DNA of 64,000 nucleotides from Azonexus sp. (lineage in GTDB: Bacteria > Pseudomonadota > Gammaproteobacteria > Burkholderiales > Rhodocyclaceae), in NCBI GenBank assembly GCA_031274715.1, contig JAISPT010000010.1, positions 1-64,000 of the forward strand, written 5' to 3'. The notes beneath the pieces were generated by a model. It was not told the origin of the DNA, searched no databases, and worked only from the letters and a program-made list of their open reading frames with translations. The position numbers and the translations under genes were made by a program. Below are positions 36,212-43,860 of the stretch, in pieces. How positions within the stretch are numbered: the first letter of the stretch is position 1; every line of letters starts with the position of its first letter.

Positions 36212-37119
36212 CGTCGTCCTTGGTTCCATCCCAGGGCTTGCGAGCGCGTTCTCCGGCGCATTGCCGCGAGCCCGAACAGGCCGGTCGCGCCGAGCAGCAG
36301 CGAAGCCGGCTCTGGTACCGAACTACCGCCTCCAGTAGGCTCACGCACTTCCAGGGTGTACCCCGGCCCCGTTCCACCGACGGAGAAGGGATCACCAACA
36401 AGAATGCCGTTTCTGCACGCATCCATGTAGCAATCCGTGTGGCCGAAGGCATAGGCGATAAAATCATAGGAGATGTTGACCGCCTGATTGGGCGCGAGCG
36501 TGCCGAGATCAATATCGAGCCATGTGTCCGACCAACTGTAATAATTTGGCTCTATGCCCCCCCGGCTGCCAAGAGCGTTGAACGAGAACGCCGAGCCGAA
36601 GTCGTTGCTGGTCGTTCCATCAGATCTGAATGCGACGGAGCGGTCGTAGATTTCGGCGCCATTCATGGAGATCGCTATCTGGAAGCCGGCTTCGCCTGTG
36701 CCGAAGTCTGGCAGGATGGTGAAGGCGCTTCCCCCGGTGAGCACCAGATGAAGCGTATAAGCGACTGATTCGGATGAGTCATTGAGAAGGGTGAAGGTGT
36801 TGGTGACCTTGCTCTGAGCCGAGAACTCACCAATGCCCTCGGCCCAGGCCAAGAATGTTCCATTCGCATAGGCGTCTGCGCCGACGCAAGTGCTGTAGTA
36901 CACACATTCGTAGCCTCCCGCTGGTACCGTCACGGAGTTCGTTGTTGCCGGGCCGATAGAGGCAGACGACCATATGTTGCCGTCTTGTCCGAGAAAGGTT
37001 ACGGCACCTGATATCGTCGCAAAATGGTTCATGATGATGCCCGCATTGGCGCTCGTGCACAGCAGCGCCATCATCAAGGTAATACCCATATAGGAAATAC
37101 CTATATTTTTGATCTTCAA
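36208..37119 (-). CDS. PEP-CTERM sorting-domain protein
   Basis: 303 aa. Signal peptide MKIKNIGISYMGITLMMAL up to SANA; Ser/Thr/Gly-rich beta-type mature region with two Cys pairs; C-terminus SSVPEPASLLLGATGLFGLA then AMRRRTRSQ, a full PEP-CTERM anchor. Exosortase substrate destined for the surface or exopolysaccharide matrix. It continues about 13 residues past the usual basic end, where it overlaps the 68-aa gene. GC is lower than in neighbouring core genes, fitting an accessory region. Confidence 0.83.
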   Translation of the reverse strand: MKIKNIGISYMGITLMMALLCTSANAGIIMNHFATISGAVTFLGQDGNIWSSASIGPATTNSVTVPAGGYECVYYSTCVGADAYANGTFLAWAEGIGEFSAQSKVTNTFTLLNDSSESVAYTLHLVLTGGSAFTILPDFGTGEAGFQIAISMNGAEIYDRSVAFRSDGTTSNDFGSAFSFNALGSRGGIEPNYYSWSDTWLDIDLGTLAPNQAVNISYDFIAYAFGHTDCYMDACRNGILVGDPFSVGGTGPGYTLEVREPTGGGSSVPEPASLLLGATGLFGLAAMRRRTRSQALGWNQGRR

Positions 37120-37174
37120 GATTTTCCCCTTTCATCAGGTTTTGTTGCCGTTTTGATCGTGTTTGATCGGAAGG

Positions 37175-37209
37175 TGCAAACTCGTATTGCTAAACAACAC
37201 GAGTTTGCA
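37175..37209. repeat. Perfect 11-bp inverted repeat (hairpin)
   Basis: TGCAAACTCGT (37175-37185) and ACGAGTTTGCA (37199-37209) around a 13-base loop, between the ESPR remnant and the PEP-CTERM gene. There is no T-run, so it is not a standard terminator. It may be an operator or a transposon scar. Confidence 0.55.
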
Positions 37210-37242
37210 TTGCCCCAAAGGAGGGCTTTGCCATTCAGAACC

Positions 37243-37608
37243 TCATGGCAAACGGGTGCCGTTATGGCCGCCGGTGCATATGCCACAGCCGATCTCGCTG
37301 CTGGTGCTGAAAACGCTGCCGCCGCCTGTGATGTCCAGCGTGCCGTTGCTGGTCTGGCCGACGATGAGGTGGCCAGTAGTCCAGGGGTCCGCCTGAGGGC
37401 CAGCCGCAACCGGGGTGCCGCCGCCGGCGACCACGTCGCCACCGGTGACATTGCCTGCCTGCGCCGAAACCGCGAGCGTCAGCCCGGCGACCAGCCCGAT
37501 CAGCGTGGCCGTGCTCCGTCCCGCTTTGCCGTGCGCCCTGGCGATTTCAGAAACCGCCTGCCAGACGCCCAGGCTGCGGTTGTAGATGGTTTTGTAGCTG
37601 CGGTTCAT
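37243..37608 (-). pseudogene. Truncated ESPR autotransporter (type V secretion) remnant
   Basis: 121 residues starting MNRSYKTIYNRSLGVWQA, a textbook extended signal peptide region (ESPR) of large autotransporters, followed by a normal signal core (TLIGLVAGLTLAVSAQAG). The mature part has one unit of the T5SS/PEP-CTERM-associated repeat type (HLIVGQTSNGTLDITGGGS) and then stops. Real family members run to over 1000 residues and end in a beta-barrel, which is absent, so this is a 5' fragment. The frame after the stop shows no continuing homology. Confidence 0.8.
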
Positions 37609-37695
37609 GCTTGGCCCCCTTGGCATCCCTGATGAGTAATGGCGCAAGATGATGAAGCCAACGCGCTGGCGTGTCTTATCGAATCTTGGCTTTTG

Positions 37696-37833
37696 TCATG
37701 TTTCCTGTCTTATGGTTCTTGTTTTTTTTATTGCCATGACCACTTGCCTGCGAAACTGGCGGGGCATGGTGCCGGTGTATTTCTTGAAAGCCAACAGGAA
37801 CTGCGTATACGACTCGAAGCCGCTGGACAGGAT
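37696..37833 (-). pseudogene. AraC-family regulator, 3' remnant
   Basis: Forty-five codons matching the C-terminus of the two intact AraC paralogues in this window (SGFESYTQFLLAFKKYTGT, then PRQFRRQVVMA). Homology breaks off a few bases before the TTA that flanks the IS-like left end at 37841, so the rest of the gene was lost at or near that junction. It sits upstream of the ESPR remnant in transcription direction. Confidence 0.8.
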
Positions 37834-37995
37834 AGTGTTAGGGAACCTCTGATCAAACCTCTTTTAGAGCACACACCCTCAAGTCAGCGGTTTTGAGAGT
37901 TTCAAGCCGACCCGGAAGTGAAATTTTTCGCCATATTTCGAGGCCATTTCGGCCTTCGATGCCCCTTTTCGGGCACAGCGGGCGGATTTTGCCCG

Positions 37996-38088
37996 TCAAG
38001 TCATCAAGGCTCTCCGCTTCAGATACAGATTGGTCAGGCCAATCAAGGAAAACACTTGCGCCGCATTCTTCATCAAGCCCACATACGC
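37996..38088 (-). pseudogene. IS5-family transposase, C-terminal remnant
   Basis: The minus-strand frame reads AYVGLMKNAAQVFSLIGL followed by TNLYLKRRALMT and a stop. This is the characteristic end of IS5-group transposases. Its 5' edge is fused to the end of the PEP-CTERM gene, whose last three codons (MWA) come from the transposase DNA in another frame. Confidence 0.75.
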
Positions 38089-38699
38089 CGCCTGCGCGTG
38101 ATCGCGCCCACAACACCCATACCGGCCAGCAGCATCGCCCAGGTCGTCGGTTCCGGTACGTTGGTAGTGATCGGCGTTTGGGTGAGGCTCACCATGCCCG
38201 CTCCGTCAAAGGTGAAACCGGCGACGAAAGCCTGCGGGTTGAGCGGATCCACCATGTTGATGGGATCGATGCCTTCCAGCCAGAAGCCGCTCACGGCAGA
38301 AGCGAAGGTGAACGTGCCGCCAACCGCGACATCACCGAGGAAATCACCGCGCGCGCCGCCGGCATCCAGCGCATAAATCTGATAGCCGTCCGCATCGGTG
38401 AGCGCGGTGGCGAAATGAGCCGATGCGATCAGTGGGCTGGCCGAATCGACTTGGTAGATATAGCCGACGGCTACATCCGGATCGACATAGACGCGCTGAC
38501 CCGGTACGACTTCGAAATAGAACCGGTAGCCGCCTATATCTGGATCGAAATCACTCAGCAACGGCGTTCCCGGCGACCAGCCCGGCGGGCACGGCGGCAT
38601 ATCGAAGCCACCACAAACAGGCATAGGCGCAGCACTGGCGCTGCTGGCGACAAGCATGACAAACGCTGCCGTGATGATCAATTTCATATTTGTCCGCAT
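38073..38699 (-). CDS. PEP-CTERM sorting-domain protein inside IS-like ends
   Basis: 208 aa. The ATG at 38699 has AAGGAG eight bases upstream. Signal peptide ends ASSASAA; the mature region is Pro/Gly/Asp-rich with two Cys near its start (VCGGFDMPPCPPGW). The C-terminus is NVPEPTTWAMLLAGMGVVGA then ITRRRRMWA. The last residues are supplied by the transposase remnant, but the PEP motif, helix and Arg cluster are intact, so the protein should still be sortable. Located between IS5-type ends. Confidence 0.8.
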   Translation of the reverse strand: MRTNMKLIITAAFVMLVASSASAAPMPVCGGFDMPPCPPGWSPGTPLLSDFDPDIGGYRFYFEVVPGQRVYVDPDVAVGYIYQVDSASPLIASAHFATALTDADGYQIYALDAGGARGDFLGDVAVGGTFTFASAVSGFWLEGIDPINMVDPLNPQAFVAGFTFDGAGMVSLTQTPITTNVPEPTTWAMLLAGMGVVGAITRRRRMWA

Positions 38700-38701
38700 G
38701 G

Positions 38702-38776
38702 TAAAACTCCTTGGCTGAATACATTCAGCGTGCCGATGCCGGGTTTGCCGACATTGAACTCACCCGCTGAATGCGG
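38702..38776 (-). pseudogene. T5SS/PEP-CTERM-type repeat remnant
   Basis: An open stretch just upstream of the PEP-CTERM start reads EFNVGKPGIGTLNVFSQGVL, which resembles one unit of the Gly/Thr-rich repeat found in large autotransporters. There is no start codon or further homology. It suggests that autotransporter DNA once lay here and that the PEP-CTERM gene's ribosome site now lies within it. At 38714-38729 it contains a GCTGAA-TACA-TTCAGC hairpin. Confidence 0.45.
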
Positions 38777-38854
38777 GGTTATGCAGAGGTTCCTTATACG
38801 GTTTGGGATGATGGGGCTAACGCGCGGACGTGTCTTATCGAATCCTGGCTTTTC

Positions 38855-39781
38855 TCATGAATCTTGTTCTTTTATTGCCATGATTACTTGTGCGCGAAAC
38901 TGGCGGGGCACGGTGCCGGTGTATTTCCTGAAGGCCGACAGGAACTGCGTATATGACTCGAAACCGCTGGCCAGGGCGACCGCGGTCAGCGAGTCAGCGG
39001 GGTGGAGGCGCATCCAGCGGGTGGCCTGTTCGATGCGGCAGCGCAGAACGTACTGCCACAGGCTGATGCCTTTTGCTTTCTTGAACACCTTGCACAGATG
39101 GAAGGTGCTCAGGTTGACGCTGCCGGCGATGTCGGCAATGGAAAAATTCCGAGCCATGTGGGCATGGATGTAATCCTCCACGTATCCGAGCAGGGCTGGC
39201 GAGGCGTGTTGTCTGGAATGGGCGGCACACGGTTTGGCGGGCTGTCCGAACAGATCGACCAGACGCAGGCCGATGGCAGCGAGCAGGGTTTCGTTGAGTA
39301 GCCGTTCGCCGGGGCGATGCTCCCGCATGTGGGCGTGCAGGGCTCGTATGGTGTGCAGCAGCGGCGCGTCGCTGATACCGTCCAGATGGGTGTACAAGCG
39401 GGGTAATGCCATGTCTGTCCCAAGGATTTTTTGCAAAGCGGAAACGCTGACGGAGACGAACAGGACATCGAGTGGTTGATGCCATCGGCTGGCAAACGCA
39501 TCGCCGGCGGCCAGGAAAAAGATGCGGTCCATCGTCATGATGCCGGACTGCAATCGGCCATTGACCCGCCACTCAATCGGCACGCACCGCGTACTCAGGG
39601 GTACGACGAAGCAGTGCTCGGCCATGATGGCCTCCGGCAGCATACCGGGCGGCAGCAGATGACGCTTGAACACGAAGCCGCCCCACTGCTGTGCCTGGCG
39701 TTCATTGAGCGCCTGGGTGTGAATGGCGGGAACAACGGTGCCGTCGGCGGTGACGGGAGGTATTTTGGCTTTGCGCATCAT
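38855..39781 (-). CDS. AraC-family transcriptional regulator (copy 1)
   Basis: About 308 aa. An N-terminal effector/cupin-like half is followed by the two-HTH AraC domain: FSIADIAGSVNLSTFHLCKVFKKAKG and the second helix pair ending ALASGFESYTQFLSAFRKYTG. (Shown in parts.) The two possible ATGs at 39781/39778 overlap the stop of an AraC 3' remnant immediately upstream (ACATGATG), which marks a tandem-duplication junction. It is closely similar along its length to copy 2 at 42913-43860. Transcribed toward the PEP-CTERM gene at 38073-38699, which it may control. Confidence 0.88.
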   Translation of the reverse strand: MMRKAKIPPVTADGTVVPAIHTQALNERQAQQWGGFVFKRHLLPPGMLPEAIMAEHCFVVPLSTRCVPIEWRVNGRLQSGIMTMDRIFFLAAGDAFASRWHQPLDVLFVSVSVSALQKILGTDMALPRLYTHLDGISDAPLLHTIRALHAHMREHRPGERLLNETLLAAIGLRLVDLFGQPAKPCAAHSRQHASPALLGYVEDYIHAHMARNFSIADIAGSVNLSTFHLCKVFKKAKGISLWQYVLRCRIEQATRWMRLHPADSLTAVALASGFESYTQFLSAFRKYTGTVPRQFRAQVIMAIKEQDS

Positions 39782-39833
39782 GTGAGTCTTGTTTTTATTG
39801 CCATGGCCGCTTGTGCGCGAAACTGGCCGGGCC
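39778..39833 (-). pseudogene. AraC-family 3' remnant fused to copy 1
   Basis: The minus frame reads RPGQFRAQAAMAIKTRLT then TGA, the last ~18 residues of an AraC paralogue. Its TGA overlaps the start codon of AraC copy 1. Upstream of 39833 the homology ends. Confidence 0.65.
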
Positions 39834-40024
39834 GCTTCCGGCGGCGTCCGACGGTTGCCCGCGTGACGCTCGGGCACGGCGGTTCCATCGTAAAGGTCAT
39901 GTCCATATCAATCTGGCAATGGCAGCAACGGATCAGACCTCACTGTGCGATTTGTGCGGGCGTAGCGCCAGTGTCAAATGTCATTCTTGATGTGGTTGGA
40001 GACGAAAAAAGTTTGCAGACAGGC

Positions 40025-40121
40025 TTTTGCGTCTCTACTGTCATTGCGAGACGCGTAGCGTCGTGGCAATCCAGACAACAACGTGGATTGCTTCGGCTAC
40101 GCGCCTCGCAATGACGCAAAA
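40025..40121. repeat. REP-like inverted repeat (~97 bp)
   Basis: Outer arms TTTTGCGTC / GACGCAAAA (40025-40033, 40113-40121) enclose TCATTGCGAG / CTCGCAATGA (40041-40050, 40105-40114) and a GGCAATCCA / TGGATTGC pair nearer the centre. The CATTGCGAG...GCAATCC pattern is a widespread bacterial palindromic repeat. It lies 20 bases past the histidine-kinase stop and could end that transcript, although no T-run follows. Confidence 0.75.
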
Positions 40122-40140
40122 AAGGGGGGCAGAAGTTTCC

Positions 40141-41919
40141 TCAGCCCCGCACGCGGGCCAGGGCTTCCAGCAGAACGTGGGCGGTGATGGGCTTGAACAG
40201 CACGGGCAGGCCGGCGGCACGCACGCGGTTGAGCGGTTCGGGGGCCGTTTCGCCGGTAATCAGCAGGGTGGGCAGCGCGGAGCCGGCTGGATCACTCAGT
40301 TTCAAGGCCAGGGCCAGGCCGTCGGCGCCATCGGCCAGGCGCAGGTCGCAGATGGCGATGTCAAACGGCGGGCCGTTGGCGCGCGATTGGGTCACGAGTT
40401 GCTCGGCCTGTTGGGGCGTGGCCGCGTGGGTCAGCGTGATGCCGTGGGTGCGCAGCAGTTCAGCCATGGCATGAGCGATGCTGTCTTCATCCTCCACCAG
40501 CAGCACATGGGTGATAGGCTGCGCGCCGGGGCGCGGCATGGTGACGGAGGGCGGGCCTTGTCCCTGTGCTGCCAGCAGCCCGGCGGGCGCGGCTGGCAGC
40601 ACGACGCGAAAGCGGCTGCCGCGCCCGGGCCGGGAGTGCAGCCAGACGGGGTGGTCCAGCAGGCCCGACAGGCGCCGCACGATGGACAGACCGATGCCCA
40701 GACCACGTGAACGGTCGCGCCCGGGGTTGCCGATCTGGTAGAACTCGGCGAATACCTGCTCCTGCAATTCAGGCGCGATGCCGATGCCGGTGTCCACCAC
40801 GTCGATCCACACGTGCGCGCCGCGTGCGCGTGCCCGCACGATGACGCCGCCGCGCGTTGTGTATTTGAGGGCGTTTTCGATCAGGTTGCCCAGCATTCGC
40901 TGCAGCAGTTGGGCATCGGTCTGCGCCCACAGCGGGGTGGCGCGTATGCGCAGTTGCAAGGCTTTCTCGTCGGCCTTGCCGATGAAGATGTGGTTGAGCG
41001 TCTGAAACAGCGGGTTCAGTGGCGTGGCGGTGATGGTGGGGGTGACGAGGCCAGCGTCCAGGCGTGAGACGTCGAGCATGGTGTCCAGCGATTGGCCCAG
41101 CATATTGACGGCACGCAGAAGCTGCTGCGCGTTGTCGTGCAGGGGGTGATCGTGCAACCCATTCTCCAGCACGGCGCCGAACATGCCGATGGCATGTACA
41201 GGCTGGCGCAGGTCATGGCTGGCGGCGGCCAGAAAACGGTTTTTTTCCTCGTTGGCCAGTTGCACTGCACGCACCTGCTCGGCCAGTTGTTTGTTCAGGG
41301 CTTCGTTCTCGAAGCGTATGCGTATCGAGTCCGCCAGCAGGCGGCAGTGGTCACGTCCGCTGCTCAAGCCCAGCACCAGGGCGAGCAGGGTGCAGAAGGC
41401 CAGGAAGTATTCACGCATATCGTGCCCATGCCACAGCAATGCGGCAGCCAGACTCAACAGCGGGGGCAGCAGGAAGGCAAGCACAGTCGACCAGCGCGGC
41501 GTCACCACGTTCAGGCCAGCGCCACACATCATGATGAGCACCGCTGTAGTGGCCAGAACGAGGGGAAAGTCCTGCATCGGCATGAACAGCCAGGGCGCCA
41601 GCCCCCAGGTAAGGCCGTGGGAGAGTAGTGCCTGGAGGTAAAGGTTCAGCCAGCGTTGGTACTCTGGCAACGTGGCCGGTTTGCGCCTGATAAGGAGTGG
41701 GATGTACACGGCCCACGAGACGGCGCGCAAGGCCAGCCACCACCAGATATGCGCATTGCCACTGAGCCAGTAATTGAACGATGCGTAGGCCAGAGGGAGG
41801 ATGAAGGTGGGGTACGGGCCACTGGTACGGCAGATGGCGTACAGCATGCCCACCTGGGCGCAGAAGACACGTTCGTCAATCGGGGCCGAGCTGGTGGAGG
41901 ATGCGGGCAGGGTTGCCAT
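40141..41919 (-). CDS. Hybrid membrane sensor histidine kinase with C-terminal receiver
   Basis: 592 aa. About six N-terminal membrane helices with almost no periplasmic loop (residues ~25-190), a coiled coil, a DHp domain with AAASHDLRQPVHAIG (phospho-His), HATPase motifs NLIENALKYT, DTGIGI and GLGIGLSIVRRL, and a receiver with LLVEDED, ICDLRLADG (phospho-Asp) and LFKPI. The HDLRQP type is typical of kinases paired with LuxR-type regulators. The sensor has no large ligand domain, so it may sense a membrane-associated cue. It follows the response-regulator gene by 12 bases. Confidence 0.92.
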   Translation of the reverse strand: MATLPASSTSSAPIDERVFCAQVGMLYAICRTSGPYPTFILPLAYASFNYWLSGNAHIWWWLALRAVSWAVYIPLLIRRKPATLPEYQRWLNLYLQALLSHGLTWGLAPWLFMPMQDFPLVLATTAVLIMMCGAGLNVVTPRWSTVLAFLLPPLLSLAAALLWHGHDMREYFLAFCTLLALVLGLSSGRDHCRLLADSIRIRFENEALNKQLAEQVRAVQLANEEKNRFLAAASHDLRQPVHAIGMFGAVLENGLHDHPLHDNAQQLLRAVNMLGQSLDTMLDVSRLDAGLVTPTITATPLNPLFQTLNHIFIGKADEKALQLRIRATPLWAQTDAQLLQRMLGNLIENALKYTTRGGVIVRARARGAHVWIDVVDTGIGIAPELQEQVFAEFYQIGNPGRDRSRGLGIGLSIVRRLSGLLDHPVWLHSRPGRGSRFRVVLPAAPAGLLAAQGQGPPSVTMPRPGAQPITHVLLVEDEDSIAHAMAELLRTHGITLTHAATPQQAEQLVTQSRANGPPFDIAICDLRLADGADGLALALKLSDPAGSALPTLLITGETAPEPLNRVRAAGLPVLFKPITAHVLLEALARVRG

Positions 41920-41931
41920 CGTAGGGGTCGA

Positions 41932-42609
41932 TCAGCGCAGTTGGCTGATGAGTTCTGCGCGGGTACGCACGTTGAACATCAGCAGCAGCGTGGAGACGTG
42001 GTTTCTGACGGTGCCTTCAGCCAGACAGGAGTGTTGGGCAATTTCACGGTTGGATTGACCGGCCAGCAACCCGTCGAGTATGTCGGACTGGCGCTGGCTC
42101 AGATGCAGGGGTTGGCCTGTGGGCGTGCACACGGTGCGCATGGTGCCGTTGTGCGGTGTGTTCTCCAGTGGCGTGGATGCGTCGGGGCACTCGCACTGCA
42201 CGGGGGTGACGGGCTGGGCCAGCAGCCCCTGGGAGCGCATGTAGGCGATGACATCGGTCATCTGGCCGGCTTTGGTGAAATAGGCGCGGGCGCCGACTTG
42301 CAGCGCTTGCAGCTTGAGTGCGGGGTCGCTATCGCCCGACAGCACGGCAATGGGCGCGTCGGGGAAGCGGGCCAGAAATTCGCGCAGACCGGACAGGCCA
42401 TGCGCGTCGGGCAGGTGCAAGTCCAGCAGCACCAGCGAAATGGTGTCCTGGTGCAGGGCGTACTGGCACAACGCTTTGGCGAGCGTGCTGACTTCAAGCA
42501 TGGAAGGCGACGACTGTGCGTTGTTTTTCTGCGCAGAGATCAGGGTGCTCAACCCCAGGCGCACGAGTTCATGGTCATCCACCACCATGAATTGGGGAGC
42601 GAATGTCAT
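41932..42609 (-). CDS. LuxR/NarL-family response regulator
   Basis: 225 aa. Receiver domain with VVDDHE, phospho-acceptor LVLLDLHLPDAHG and YFTKAG lysine; a linker with CECPD; and a C-terminal LuxR HTH (LSQRQSDILDGLLAGQSNREIA, in two pieces, then EGTVRNHVSTLL). It is the first gene of the two-component pair and probably the output of the kinase downstream. The targets are unknown; the nearby AraC and surface-protein genes are candidates. Confidence 0.92.
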   Translation of the reverse strand: MTFAPQFMVVDDHELVRLGLSTLISAQKNNAQSSPSMLEVSTLAKALCQYALHQDTISLVLLDLHLPDAHGLSGLREFLARFPDAPIAVLSGDSDPALKLQALQVGARAYFTKAGQMTDVIAYMRSQGLLAQPVTPVQCECPDASTPLENTPHNGTMRTVCTPTGQPLHLSQRQSDILDGLLAGQSNREIAQHSCLAEGTVRNHVSTLLLMFNVRTRAELISQLR

Positions 42610-42713
42610 AGGGAAAACCCGGGGGGGAATTGGAAGGCATCACCCAAACATTTTATACGCCGCGTGGCTGACAGGTGAGTGACAAATGTCATTGGGCGAG
42701 ATAAAGCCCGTAG

Positions 42714-42745
42714 TTGAATCGGCGGGTCAAGACCCGCCGATTCAA
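42714..42745. repeat. Perfect 15-bp hairpin upstream of the two-component pair
   Basis: TTGAATCGGCGGGTC and its exact complement GACCCGCCGATTCAA are separated by two bases. It lies between AraC copy 2 and the response-regulator gene. No T-run on either side; it may be an IS footprint, a REP-type element or an intrinsic block to read-through. Confidence 0.7.
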
Positions 42746-42749
42746 GGAA

Positions 42750-42826
42750 TGCCCACGGTATATGCCGGGAATGCTGCCAGATGCTCTGATTGCGCGCTTG
42801 TAGTTGGGTTTGTAACTGCGGTTCAA
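42750..42826 (-). pseudogene. Decayed ESPR autotransporter start (second copy)
   Basis: On the minus strand the sequence reads (TTG)NRSYKPNYK, and after a shift of frame ARNQSIWQHS, which is the ESPR pattern NRSYK...W(Q) of large autotransporters. The flanking DNA matches that around the first ESPR remnant (37581-37700): same spacer between an AraC stop and the ESPR start. ATG is lost and the frame is broken. Confidence 0.6.
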
Positions 42827-42912
42827 GATGGGCCCCCTGGCATCCCTGATGAGCAACAGCGCAGAATGATGAAGCCAACGTGTGGGGGCGTCTTATCGAA
42901 TCTTGGCTTTTC

Positions 42913-43860
42913 TCATGAATCTTGTTCTTTTATTGCCATGATTACTTGTGCGCGAAACTGGCGGGGCACGGTGCCAGTGTATTTCCTGAAGGCCGACAGG
43001 AACTGCGTATATGACTCGAAACCACTGGCCAGGGCGACCGCGGTCAGCGAGTCACCGGGGTGGAGGCACATCCAGCGGGTGGCCTGTTCGATGCGGCAGC
43101 GCAGAACGTACTGCCACAGGCTGATGCCTTTCATTTTCTTGAACATCCTGCACAGGTAGAAGGTGTTTAGGTTGACGCTGCCGGCGATGTCGGCAATGGA
43201 AAAATTCCGCGCCAGATTGGCGTGGATGTAGTCCTCCACGTATTCGAGCAGGGCCGGCGAGGCGGTGTGTTGCCTGAAATCAGCGGTGCTCCACGGTTCG
43301 GCGGGTTGTCCGAACAAATCGACCAGGCGCAGGCCGATGGCGGCGAGCAGAGTTTCGTTGAGCAGCCGTCCGCCGGGACGATGCTCCCGCAGATGGGCAT
43401 GCAGGGCTTGCAGGGTATATAGCAGCGGCGCGTCGCTGATACCGTCCAGATGGGTGTACAAGTGGGGTATTGAGATGTCTCCCCCCAGGATTTTTTGCAG
43501 AGCGGAAACGGAGACGGAGACGGAGACGAACAAGGCGTCGAGCGGTCGATGCCACTGGCTGGCAAGCGCATCACCGGCCGCCCGGAAGAAGATGTGGTCC
43601 ATCGTCATGGCGCCAGACTGCAATCGGCCATTGATCCACCACTCGATCGGCACGCGCCGGGTGTTCAGGGGCACGGCGAAGCAGTGCTCGGCCATGATGC
43701 TTTCCGACAACATGCCGGGCGGCGCCAGATGGCGCTCGAACACGAAACCGTCCCACTGTTGCGCCTGGCTGCCGTAGAGCGCCTGAGTGTGAATGGCGGG
43801 GACGACAGTACCGTCGGCGGTGACGGCCTTGAACTGGGTGATGAAGGATACTTCGGGCAT
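42913..43860 (-). CDS. AraC-family transcriptional regulator (copy 2)
   Basis: About 315 aa, the same architecture as copy 1: N-terminal sensing half with HLAPPGMLSESIMAEHCF, then the double HTH (FSIADIAGSVNLNTFYLC ... ASGFESYTQFLSAFRKYTG). It differs by a few insertions; one is a tandem GGAGAC hexanucleotide (43510-43527) that lengthens SVSVS to SVSVSVS. The start at 43860 has no strong ribosome site; an in-frame upstream start at 43881 exists. It is followed downstream by a decayed ESPR start. Confidence 0.87.
   Translation of the reverse strand: MPEVSFITQFKAVTADGTVVPAIHTQALYGSQAQQWDGFVFERHLAPPGMLSESIMAEHCFAVPLNTRRVPIEWWINGRLQSGAMTMDHIFFRAAGDALASQWHRPLDALFVSVSVSVSALQKILGGDISIPHLYTHLDGISDAPLLYTLQALHAHLREHRPGGRLLNETLLAAIGLRLVDLFGQPAEPWSTADFRQHTASPALLEYVEDYIHANLARNFSIADIAGSVNLNTFYLCRMFKKMKGISLWQYVLRCRIEQATRWMCLHPGDSLTAVALASGFESYTQFLSAFRKYTGTVPRQFRAQVIMAIKEQDS

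Larger units (their letters stand above)
37841..38793. mobile_element. IS5-type element ends flanking a PEP-CTERM gene and transposase scrap
   Basis: The left end GGGAACCTCTG (37841-37851) and the right end CAGAGGTTCC (38784-38793) are inverted copies, and both are flanked outside by TTA (37838-37840 and 38794-38796), a possible 3-bp target duplication. The span of 953 bases is normal for an IS5/IS1031-like element, but only the last ~30 codons of a transposase remain near the left end. The interior holds a complete PEP-CTERM gene. It is either a decayed IS with replaced content or a cargo-carrying derivative. Confidence 0.6.

Noticed and set aside
37175..37209. Hairpin considered as an integron attC site
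   Set aside because: It lacks recognisable R and L box sequences and no integrase or cassettes are present.
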